From Actinomycetota bacterium (GTDB lineage: Bacteria; Actinomycetota; Actinomycetes; S36-B12; CAIYMF01): a DNA stretch of 5,027 nt. Both the position numbers and the translations under genes were made by a program. The DNA lies in the NCBI GenBank assembly GCA_009699025.1, contig WLOZ01000185.1:1-5027 (forward strand), in the 5' to 3' direction. The notes below the pieces were generated by a model that did not search any database, was not told the origin of the DNA, and worked only from the letters and a program-made list of their open reading frames with translations. Shown piece by piece: positions 1-5,027 of the stretch (positions are counted from its first letter, which is position 1; each line of letters starts with the position of its first letter).

Positions 1-234
1 GGCGCCGATGATGCCGTCGAAGCCGAACCCGGACGACAGGATCTGCGGCGCGTCAGACCAGTAGTCCGCCGCCACGAGCTTGCCGTCGTACATGGCGGCC
101 TTGCTGTCGCTCAGCTTCCACTTGATCGCCACCACCACCGCGACACCGCCCAGCACGAGCACAAGCGCGACCACGCCAATTCCGAGCCAGAGCCGCCTTC
201 GCCGACGGATTCGAGGTGGAGCGGAATCCGTCAT
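1..234 (-). CDS. Membrane-anchored protein of unknown function, N-terminal part (cut by window edge)
   Basis: Reading the minus strand from the ATG at 234-232 gives 78 codons with no stop, running off the left edge. The N-terminus has a positively charged stretch with five Arg in a row (about residues 10-14), then a hydrophobic segment rich in Val, Leu and Gly (about 16-37). A charged, soluble-looking region follows. That pattern suggests a single signal anchor with a short cytoplasmic tail and an extracytoplasmic domain. There is no lipobox and no obvious cleavage site. The frame is open upstream as far as a stop at 297-295, but it contains no ATG, GTG or TTG, so the ATG at 234 is the only reasonable start. 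No good Shine-Dalgarno sequence precedes it, so translation may be weak or leaderless. I do not recognise the family, and too little of the domain is present to assign a function. Confidence 0.6.
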   Translation of the reverse strand, partial: MTDSAPPRIRRRRRLWLGIGVVALVLVLGGVAVVVAIKWKLSDSKAAMYDGKLVAADYWSDAPQILSSGFGFDGIIGA

Positions 235-294
235 ACAGACGAACGTAGCAACATGCGCTTTTCGGAGGCGAGACTCTGGCCAGATGCCCCGCCG

Positions 295-470
295 TCAGTC
301 GAGCAATCCCAGCGCGGCGCGTAGGCGGTCGGCGTCCATGGTGTTCGGATCACCTCGCGAGGAGTGAGACCGCCGAGTACAGGGATATCCATGTCGAGCC
401 AGTCGCGCAGATGCTTCGCGATGTACTCGGCGAGCACTCGGAGGTCGTGCCAGTGGTGTGGCCAAGGCAT
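295..470 (-). pseudogene. Frameshifted remnant ending in a 'WLD..IP.LGG.TPRE' type C-terminal motif
   Basis: From the ATG at 470 the minus strand reads a plausible protein segment containing LRDWLDMDIPVLGGLTPREV. This resembles the C-terminal tail of bacterial SEC-C-type and Xre/MbcA/ParS-like proteins, where 'W.d.piPaLGG.TPrEa.r.peg...v..LL' is common; that link is from memory and is tentative. Just after REVIRTP (near 342-336) the frame turns into unlikely sequence. A neighbouring frame then reads DADRLRAALGLLD and stops at 297-295, which is the ending such a tail should have. A 2-base insertion or 1-base loss near 340 would explain this. The N-terminal part is also missing: upstream in frame a stop appears within about 50 bases with no good start. 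It could instead be a short intact 79-residue gene ending at 231, but the abnormal composition after the break argues against that. A sequencing error at the break cannot be excluded. Confidence 0.45.
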
Positions 471-622
471 TGCGGCGATTGTGGCAACAACGCAAATAGA
501 AATCCATAGAGTGGAAATTCAGGGTTGAGGTGCACCGGATTTCGCCCCAGTGGTGGGTGATGGGTCACGCCGTTGAGAGCGCGGTCAATCGATGCCGAGG
601 GTACGTCCTACATGGAGGTTCA
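471..622. other. Intergenic gap upstream of the flavoprotein gene
   Basis: No convincing gene is present. About 485-525 is clearly AT-richer than its surroundings, as expected of a promoter region. A weak -10-like TAGAGT lies at 507-512, but no good -35 element sits 16-18 bases before it, so I do not call a promoter. The plus-strand frame is open from 530, but the sequence translated before 623 does not look like flavoprotein and the best ribosome binding site lies just before 623. Confidence 0.4.
614..618 (+). promoter_or_regulatory. Ribosome binding site fixing the flavoprotein start
   Basis: GGAGG lies four bases before the ATG at 623. The spacing is slightly short, but it is the best site in this leader. 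It supports the start at 623 over the in-frame ATGs further upstream. Confidence 0.6.
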
Positions 623-1873
623 ATGGCACTGAACGCGTTGCAGTCCGTTGAAACTTCAGGCCTTGGGCAGGCGACCCGTCGGGCGCATGTGATTGGCGCC
701 GGTCCGGTGGGGTTGATGGTGGCCGCTCTTCTCCAGCCGATTGAGGGGCTCTCGGTCGTCCTGTACGAGAAGCGTGCCGGCTACACCCGCCTTCGGATGG
801 TTCACCTCGAGCCGTATCTGGCGGCCGATTCGGTCGAGAGCTACCGAGCGGGGCACATCGATCAAGATGACCTTCAAGCAATCTTCGATCAGGAAGGGCT
901 CGAGGAGATCATCGGATTCCGGCAGACCATTGAGCCCGACCTGAAGGCGCTCCTAGATGAGTGGACCCTCGGGTTTTGCCCACTGAATGAGATTGAGGAC
1001 TCGCTGAGCCTCCTCATCGAGTCGCGTCCTGGCAGCAAGGTGCAGCGAATCACCGGAGTTATGTCACTGGCGGATGTACAAGCACTGGTCGATCCAGGAG
1101 ACATCGTCATCGACTGTACCGGTCGGAATTCGCTGCTCAGAGACGCACTGGTTCCGCGGGATGACGAGTTTGAGGGCAGCGAGAACACCGTCAACCTCCG
1201 AGTTGAATGTGCTCTCGTGGTCACTTTCCTCTACGACAAGAATTACTCGTGCAACGAATATTGCAAGTACTACAAGAACTCAGAGAACCCGAATTACAAG
1301 TTCATTCCCTCGGTGAGTCGCACGTTCTACGACGACGACGTCAGCTGTGTGACCGGCATCATCCGCATCACCCCTGACGAGGCGGAGCTCATGCCGACGC
1401 AGTTTCGCGGCGAATGGCTACGGGAGAACTTCCCTGAGATCGCGGCTTCGATGGACAACTTCATCGCTCGCATGGAATCCGAGACTCACGGTCAGATCGT
1501 CGGAGACCTCGACATCATTTCGATACCGCTCAATCTCTACCATGCGCGCAACGCCACCAGCAGACTGTTGCGTGAGCGAGGCGAAAGCGGCCATCCCTTC
1601 TCGACAGCGCCTGTCTTCCTCGTGGGCGACTCCGCCATCGGATCGCCGTACTTCCAGTCGATTTCGCTGGGCTTCGAATGTGCGATGTACCTTGCGGAAC
1701 TCTTCTCCCAGCCTGACCTGGACATTGACGAAATCCTCGACCTCTACGAGCGCTACGTCTACAAGCAGTGGATGTACGTGTACATTCGCAGCAAGCTGAT
1801 CAAGCACCACAAGGACATCTTCGAAGTGCTCGACGACAAGATGGGACTGCTTGAGCTGATTCGTCTCTACTAA
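623..1873 (+). CDS. FAD-dependent monooxygenase-like flavoprotein, possibly MICAL-like
   Basis: The predicted protein is a 416-residue cytoplasmic flavoprotein with the layout of class A flavin monooxygenases. The N-terminus has a Rossmann FAD-binding motif, VIGAGPVG (GxGxxG at residues 25-30). It ends in an acidic residue (Glu49) in YEKR, which would bind the ADP-ribose. The following YTRLRMVHL (54-62) recalls the conserved EKR-x-x-x-x-R...HL segment of MICAL-type monooxygenases. IDCTGRNS (163-170) sits where these enzymes have a DG-like motif. VGDSAIGSPYFQSISLGFE (334-352) supplies the second FAD contact (Gly-Asp 335-336). A Tyr-, Asn- and Cys-rich segment at about 202-239 looks like a substrate-domain feature. 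No signal peptide or membrane segment is seen. The enzyme class is well supported; the substrate is unknown and the MICAL comparison is inference. An upstream in-frame ATG at 530 would add 31 residues, but 623 has the better ribosome binding site and leads directly into the FAD fold. Confidence 0.85.
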   Translation: MALNALQSVETSGLGQATRRAHVIGAGPVGLMVAALLQPIEGLSVVLYEKRAGYTRLRMVHLEPYLAADSVESYRAGHIDQDDLQAIFDQEGLEEIIGFRQTIEPDLKALLDEWTLGFCPLNEIEDSLSLLIESRPGSKVQRITGVMSLADVQALVDPGDIVIDCTGRNSLLRDALVPRDDEFEGSENTVNLRVECALVVTFLYDKNYSCNEYCKYYKNSENPNYKFIPSVSRTFYDDDVSCVTGIIRITPDEAELMPTQFRGEWLRENFPEIAASMDNFIARMESETHGQIVGDLDIISIPLNLYHARNATSRLLRERGESGHPFSTAPVFLVGDSAIGSPYFQSISLGFECAMYLAELFSQPDLDIDEILDLYERYVYKQWMYVYIRSKLIKHHKDIFEVLDDKMGLLELIRLY

Positions 1874-1941
1874 CGTCGTGCCCCGCGTGTGCGCCACCAA
1901 GAATGGGTAGCTCGGCGCATGCCAACAAATTCCGCGGGCGT

Positions 1942-1947
1942 GAAGGA
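1942..1947 (+). promoter_or_regulatory. Ribosome binding site of the lipoprotein gene
   Basis: GAAGGA lies seven bases before the ATG at 1955, an ideal spacing. It decides this start over the in-frame ATG at 1889, whose extra 22 residues would bury the signal peptide. Its last three bases also form part of an inverted repeat (1928-1933 with 1945-1950). Confidence 0.65.
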
Positions 1948-1954
1948 ATTCGAG

Positions 1955-2704
1955 ATGACCAGCAAGCCGCGTTGGACGACGCTGACCACACTGCTCATCG
2001 GCGTGTCACTCGCTGCCAGCGGATGTGCAGCCCAGGGCGGCGCATCCTCAGCGTCGTCGACCGCTGGGACACCCTCGCCCGGAACATCGGTCACGGTGTC
2101 GTCATCGGTGGGGGCGGGGCAGCCGGTCGACTTCGTCGCTGAGGTATGGGTCGACAACTGGTTCTCGCTCACGGCCAACGGCCAGGCAATCGGCGAGGAT
2201 GCCGAGCCCATCACCCAGGAGCGGTCGTTCAACTCACAGACGCTGGAGTTCACCACCACCTACCCACTCACCCTCGCCGTCGTCAGCAGAGACTACCTAG
2301 ACAACGCGAGTGGGCTCGAGTACATCGGTCAGTCCAAGCAGCAGATCGGTGACGGCGGACTGATCATGCAGGTGCGAGAGAAGGCTTCGGGTCGAGTGGT
2401 GGCAGTGACCTCGCCACAGTGGCGCGGACTCGTGGTCCAGCGCGCGCCCCTCAACCCCGACTGCGCCGAGTCGTCGCAGCCGCTGGTCGACTGCCAGTCG
2501 TCGGCCGAGGCCGAGCCGGCCGGATGGACGAGCCCGGAATTCGACGATTCGGCGTGGCCCACGGCGACGGTGTACACGCCCGAGCAGGTGCAGGTGAAGG
2601 AGGGCTACGAGGCGATTTCCTGGGATGGTTCCGCGCAGCTCATCTGGGGTCCGGATCTCAAGCTGGACAACACCATCCTGTGGCGGTTCACGGTCGCGAG
2701 TTAG
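1955..2704 (+). CDS. Secreted lipoprotein with a predicted beta-rich, jelly-roll-like domain
   Basis: The product is a 249-residue exported lipoprotein. Residues 1-23 form a signal peptide (charged start, hydrophobic core) ending in the lipobox ASGC, with Cys24 as the expected lipidated residue. A Ser/Thr/Gly/Pro-rich linker follows to about 57. The rest is a globular domain with VWVDNWFSL (64-72), LEYIGQSKQQIGDGG (about 121-135), two close cysteines (170 and 180), which could form a disulfide outside the cell, and a Trp-rich region. The segment around FDDSAW (196-201) resembles the W...FDDS.W signature of galactose-binding-like jelly-roll domains found at the start of many glycoside hydrolases. 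The ending around LIWGPDLKLDNTILWR looks complete. I also recall similar domains in proteins that carry a PEBP-type region, which is absent here. A binding role at the cell surface is inference; no catalytic residues are identifiable. It begins 81 bases after the flavoprotein gene on the same strand, so co-transcription is possible. Confidence 0.8.
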   Translation: MTSKPRWTTLTTLLIGVSLAASGCAAQGGASSASSTAGTPSPGTSVTVSSSVGAGQPVDFVAEVWVDNWFSLTANGQAIGEDAEPITQERSFNSQTLEFTTTYPLTLAVVSRDYLDNASGLEYIGQSKQQIGDGGLIMQVREKASGRVVAVTSPQWRGLVVQRAPLNPDCAESSQPLVDCQSSAEAEPAGWTSPEFDDSAWPTATVYTPEQVQVKEGYEAISWDGSAQLIWGPDLKLDNTILWRFTVAS

Positions 2705-2937
2705 CCGCCCTGCGCCTGACGGCGAACCAAGAGTGGCTGCACGAAGTGGCGACCCAGTACGGGCAGGGAGTTACCGAGGCAGCTGCCGATCGGGGTGGCC
2801 AGAGGCCCGCATGGACCGCGGCGACGGGAATCGAGTTCAGGTACGGCCTCTTGCCCGAGGTGGTCATCACGGAGGCGCCGCTCGGCGTTCTGGAGGAGAT
2901 GGGCGGGTCGTTCCTTTCTAACTCCCAGACGGTGGCT
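2701..2937 (+). pseudogene. Headless coding-like fragment of unknown family
   Basis: Directly after the lipoprotein stop, in a different frame, the plus strand reads about 75-80 residues with balanced, protein-like composition. Examples are ANQEWLHEVATQYGQGVTEA and LLPEVVITEAPLGVLEEMGG. By eye, most codons in this frame end in G or C, as in the real genes here. The other frames give Arg/Gly- or Ser/Pro-rich shadow sequence. No start codon with a ribosome binding site is present, and the frame enters the lipoprotein gene upstream and the antisense of the repeat gene downstream. The most likely reading is the internal or C-terminal piece of a decayed or recombined gene. I do not recognise the family. 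The right end is approximate, since the composition becomes Gln- and Ser-rich after about 2930. It may instead be chance open frame in high-GC DNA. Confidence 0.35.
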
Positions 2938-3000
2938 CCTTCGTCAACGGAACAGCGCGTATTGGTTCAGCGCCCCGACGACCAGCAGCAAGCGGCCGCG

Positions 3001-4431
3001 TCAGTAGCCGGTGACCACCGTCGGGTACCACAGGCGGCCTCCCTCGATCTTGCCCGGCCACGCACCCAAGGTGTTGTAGTACGCCTGACGGGCCACTGCC
3101 AACGCCTGATCACGGTTCGTTACCGCGAAAATCAGCAAAGCGCAGTCCTTCTGTGCCTGCATGCCGTAGCCGGAAGAAGGCTCGTAGGCCACCTGGCAGA
3201 ACTGTCGAACCTTGTCGTGGTCGCTCCACGCCTCGTTTGAGCTAGCGCGGTAGGTGACGCGGGCGGCCGCCACGTTGGGCGAGTAGGCGACCCAGTCGTG
3301 CGTTGCGTAGGCCGCGAGAGAGTCCTGCATCCAGAGGGCCTTGGCCGCGTCGATCAAGGTTTCGCGGGTGGAGGCCTCGGGCAGAGTCGCGTCGCTGTAT
3401 GCGAGCTCGGCGATCAGGACGGCGACCTTCATGGCCTCCAGTGCCGCGCCGCCGCGACCGCTGTTCTCCCAGGCGTCGGTCGCGCTCTCGATAGCGGCAT
3501 CAAAAATGGCATCCGGGCCGCTCGTGGCACCCCAGAAGGCGTTAAAGAGGTCAATGTACGAGCGGCTGTAGCCGGCGTCGGCCGCCTTCAGCGCAACGCG
3601 CAGCGCCTTCTTGGCCTCATCACGTGGCGCGCGAGTGGCCGCGTGGCTGGCGACCGAGGCGCTCGCCGGCGCAACCGCCGCGTGGCGGGCAGCGCTCGGT
3701 TTCGGAGGCGTCAGGTTGGCACCCGGGATCGCACGCGTGGAACTGCCCCCGCTGCCGACGTAGACCCCCCAGGCCGCGGCCAGCGCCTGACTGCGGTTCG
3801 TCGTTGCGGCGGCGAGCAGGGGGCACGCCTCCTGCCAATTGATGAAGTTCGAGATGTCGTCAAAAACCAGACAGAACTGTTCGACCTCGGCGAAGTCGCT
3901 CCACGCTTGGTTGGAGCTGGCACGGTAGGCGATGCGAGCGGCAGCCTCAACGGGCAGCAACGCGGCGTTGTCGTGCGCGGCGTAGGCGGCGAGGGAGTCC
4001 GCCACCCAGGTGGCCCTGGCGGTCTCGATCGCGGCTTCGCGGGCCGCGGCCTCGGTCAGCGTGGTGTCGCTGTAGGTGGCCTCGGCGTGGAGGATCGCGT
4101 TCTTGGCGGTCTCGGTCGCCGGGCCGTCCTGCGCGCTGTTCCTCCACGTGGAGGTAGCGCTGTCGACGGACGCTTCGAAAGCGGACTGGGCGACCTTGAC
4201 GTTGGGATCATCGTTGAAGAGGAAAATCAATTCCCTCTCCGCGACGCGGTAGCGAGCGTTGGACGCCTTGAGCTCTTGGCGCAGCGCCTTCTCGGCCGCG
4301 TCCTTCGCCCCATGCGGGGCGGAGTGGCCGACGCGCACCTGGCTGGCCTGAGCCGGTCCGCCCACAGGCGTGGCCACCAGGATGGCAAGGGCCGCTGCGG
4401 CGGCGATGGCAACGCGTCGGGATACGTTCAT
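3001..4431 (-). CDS. Secreted protein made of two tandem ~185-residue helical units, unknown function
   Basis: The product is a 476-residue exported protein. Residues 1-29 form a signal peptide: NVSRR, then an Ala/Leu/Val core, with likely cleavage after AQA at 27-29. Two homologous units follow, about 41-225 and 268-453. A flexible Ala/Ser/Pro/Gly linker (226-267) joins them, and a short Trp/Tyr-containing tail (454-476) ends the protein. Shared landmarks sit 225-227 residues apart: YSD (120/345), DSLAAYA-HD (145/370), YRASSN-AWSD (169/394), QFC (185/410), and TNR-QALA (211/438). Each unit has two cysteines (187 and 203; 412 and 430), suggesting one disulfide per unit outside the cell. The units look largely alpha-helical, with repeated A...A...W/Y patterns. 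There is no LPXTG anchor, lipobox or membrane segment after the signal, so it is probably released or held non-covalently. GGAGG at 4441-4437 (minus strand) sets the start five bases downstream; an in-frame ATG at 4461 is less likely. The family is not recognised. Confidence 0.8.
   Translation of the reverse strand: MNVSRRVAIAAAAALAILVATPVGGPAQASQVRVGHSAPHGAKDAAEKALRQELKASNARYRVAERELIFLFNDDPNVKVAQSAFEASVDSATSTWRNSAQDGPATETAKNAILHAEATYSDTTLTEAAAREAAIETARATWVADSLAAYAAHDNAALLPVEAAARIAYRASSNQAWSDFAEVEQFCLVFDDISNFINWQEACPLLAAATTNRSQALAAAWGVYVGSGGSSTRAIPGANLTPPKPSAARHAAVAPASASVASHAATRAPRDEAKKALRVALKAADAGYSRSYIDLFNAFWGATSGPDAIFDAAIESATDAWENSGRGGAALEAMKVAVLIAELAYSDATLPEASTRETLIDAAKALWMQDSLAAYATHDWVAYSPNVAAARVTYRASSNEAWSDHDKVRQFCQVAYEPSSGYGMQAQKDCALLIFAVTNRDQALAVARQAYYNTLGAWPGKIEGGRLWYPTVVTGY
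3073..3630 (-). repeat. Second copy of the tandem unit in the secreted protein
   Basis: This encodes residues 268-453 of the repeat protein. It aligns with the first unit over its whole length, with clearest identity in the second half (YRASSN-AWSD, QFC, TNR-QALA). It differs by small insertions between the two cysteines (17 residues between them here, 15 in the first unit). Confidence 0.75.
3757..4311 (-). repeat. First copy of the tandem unit in the secreted protein
   Basis: This encodes residues 41-225, directly after the signal peptide and a short spacer. The copies have diverged at many positions, so the duplication is not recent, yet the aromatic and cysteine positions are kept. Confidence 0.75.
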
Positions 4432-4436
4432 CAGGT

Positions 4437-4441
4437 CCTCC
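4437..4441 (-). promoter_or_regulatory. Ribosome binding site of the repeat protein gene
   Basis: On the minus strand GGAGG is followed by five bases and then the ATG at 4431. This places the start exactly before the signal peptide and rules against the longer in-frame reading from 4461. Confidence 0.65.
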
Positions 4442-4549
4442 AGGACGTGGGTCAGGGGCAATCGCCACGCGCGTTCACGTTCAGTGGATCGAGTGAATCA
4501 CGGGATCGCACCTTCGCGAAGCGAGGGAGGTGAATTCTTCGCCAACCAT

Positions 4550-4565
4550 CCGTCAGCGTTGACGG
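4550..4565 (-). terminator. Possible terminator hairpin after the transporter gene
   Basis: CCGTCA and TGACGG form a perfect 6-base stem around a 4-base loop, about 30 bases beyond the transporter stop codon. No run of T follows on the minus strand, so it is not a classic intrinsic terminator. Actinobacterial terminators often lack the T run. It could also be a palindromic operator for the repeat gene. Confidence 0.3.
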
Positions 4566-4595
4566 CAGAGAGCACACCCTCCGACAGGAATGCGC

Positions 4596-5027
4596 TCACT
4601 TCACCGACCGAATCGGGATGATGGCGGCGGCGCCGAGCAGCGTCACGATCGCCGTGACGACGTAGAGCGCCGGGTAGCCGCCGAACGAGGTGACGAGGGT
4701 GGCGGCAATCACCGGACCCAGCACCTGTGGCGCTGAGTTGGCAATGTTGATCACCCCGAGGTCGCGGGCTCGATCTTCGGCGCGGGGTAGCACCTGCGTG
4801 ATGAGCGCCTGATCGACGGCGAGGTAGGCGCCGTAGCCAAGGCCGAGAATGAGCGCGGCCACCATCGCCATCTGCATGGTGGTGGTGATGACGAGAAGCA
4901 ACGCCGCACCTGCCATCACGATGCTGGCACCGATCACGTACACCTTGCGACGGCCACTGCGGTCACTCAGGATTCCGCCGATCACTGCGGTGACCATCGT
5001 GCCCACCGCGTACAGCGCGATCAGAAC
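4596..5027 (-). CDS. MFS transporter, C-terminal part (cut by window edge)
   Basis: The frame is open to the right edge and ends at the stop 4598-4596, giving 143 residues of the C-terminal half of a 12-helix transporter. Near the start of the fragment, GGILSDRSGRRK is the classic MFS loop motif, here the copy between helices 8 and 9. Five hydrophobic segments are visible (about fragment residues 1-19, 28-48, 52-74, 92-113, 118-138), fitting helices 8-12. DLGVINIANSAPQVLGP, between helices 10 and 11, resembles the segment of sugar-type MFS carriers that reads 'DLGV.NIAN..PQ'. The substrate cannot be told from this part. A GTG at 5006 could be taken as a start, but it lies inside a helix just before the loop motif. 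The true start must lie outside the window. Confidence 0.85.
   Translation of the reverse strand, partial: VLIALYAVGTMVTAVIGGILSDRSGRRKVYVIGASIVMAGAALLLVITTTMQMAMVAALILGLGYGAYLAVDQALITQVLPRAEDRARDLGVINIANSAPQVLGPVIAATLVTSFGGYPALYVVTAIVTLLGAAAIIPIRSVK

Larger units (their letters stand above)
4432..4595. other. Intergenic gap between transporter and repeat protein
   Basis: No gene is visible. The gap holds the hairpin at 4550-4565, a perfect 10-base palindrome CTTCGCGAAG at 4512-4521, and the repeat gene's ribosome binding site. No clear -35/-10 pair is seen on the minus strand, although the repeat gene's promoter should lie here if it has its own. Confidence 0.4.

Noticed and set aside
231..234. 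ATGA overlap between the 79-codon minus-strand frame and the membrane-protein start
   Set aside because: It would suggest translational coupling, but the upstream frame after about position 340 looks non-coding, so the overlap is probably chance.
80..367. A 95-codon plus-strand open frame near the left end
   Set aside because: It is a Ser/Thr/Arg-rich shadow opposite the membrane-anchored protein and the remnant, without a ribosome binding site.
530..622. A longer start for the flavoprotein at 530
   Set aside because: The added 31 residues do not look like part of the fold and lack a good ribosome binding site. GGAGG precedes the ATG at 623.
1418..1900. A 160-codon minus-strand open frame antisense to the flavoprotein
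   Set aside because: It lies opposite clear FAD-binding motifs and has low-complexity Val/Glu/Arg composition typical of antisense frames in high-GC DNA.
2876..2887. Short inverted repeat CGCCG/CGGCG as a terminator between the convergent genes
   Set aside because: The stem is five bases at most with a two-base loop and no T run, and it lies inside the coding-like fragment.
2419..3240. The whole 273-codon plus-strand open frame spanning from the lipoprotein into the repeat gene
   Set aside because: Its first part is a shadow of the lipoprotein and its last part is antisense to the repeat gene. Only the middle (2701 to about 2937) looks coding.
4512..4521. Perfect palindrome CTTCGCGAAG as an operator
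   Set aside because: A single 10-base palindrome is expected by chance at this GC content, and no second copy or neighbouring regulator gene is seen.
3298..4533. A 411-codon plus-strand open frame antisense to the secreted repeat protein
   Set aside because: It is Arg/Gly/Val-rich shadow sequence with no ribosome binding site. The minus-strand frame has a signal peptide, a strong ribosome binding site and clean tandem homology.

Overview
The window is high-GC, with strong G/C preference at third codon positions and GGAGG-type ribosome binding sites. It also carries a lipoprotein and an Ala-rich secreted protein. This fits an actinobacterium (Actinomycetota); no finer placement can be supported from the sequence alone. 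No RNA genes, CRISPR array, insertion sequence or integrase are visible.

Layout. Positions 1-234 (-) hold the start of a membrane-anchored protein cut by the window edge. Behind it, 295-470 (-) carries a short remnant whose reading frame breaks near its end. An AT-richer gap (471-622) leads into a complete FAD-dependent monooxygenase-like gene (623-1873, +), then a complete lipoprotein gene (1955-2704, +). From 2701 to about 2937 there is a headless, coding-like plus-strand fragment that matches no complete gene. On the minus strand, 3001-4431 encodes a secreted protein built from two copies of a roughly 185-residue unit. It is followed by a 164-base gap and the C-terminal third of a major facilitator superfamily (MFS) transporter (4596-5027, -, cut by the right edge).

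How the genes fit together. The flavoprotein and lipoprotein lie in the same direction 81 bases apart and may be co-transcribed, but nothing in the sequences ties their functions. The repeat protein and the transporter share a strand but are separated by a gap with a hairpin, so they are probably separate units. With gene remnants on both sides of the flavoprotein-lipoprotein pair and a lower-GC patch inside the flavoprotein, this looks like a rearranged accessory region rather than a conserved operon. The least explained objects are the duplicated secreted protein, the flavoprotein, which recalls MICAL-type enzymes, and the two gene remnants. I do not see clear proof of a new multi-gene system.
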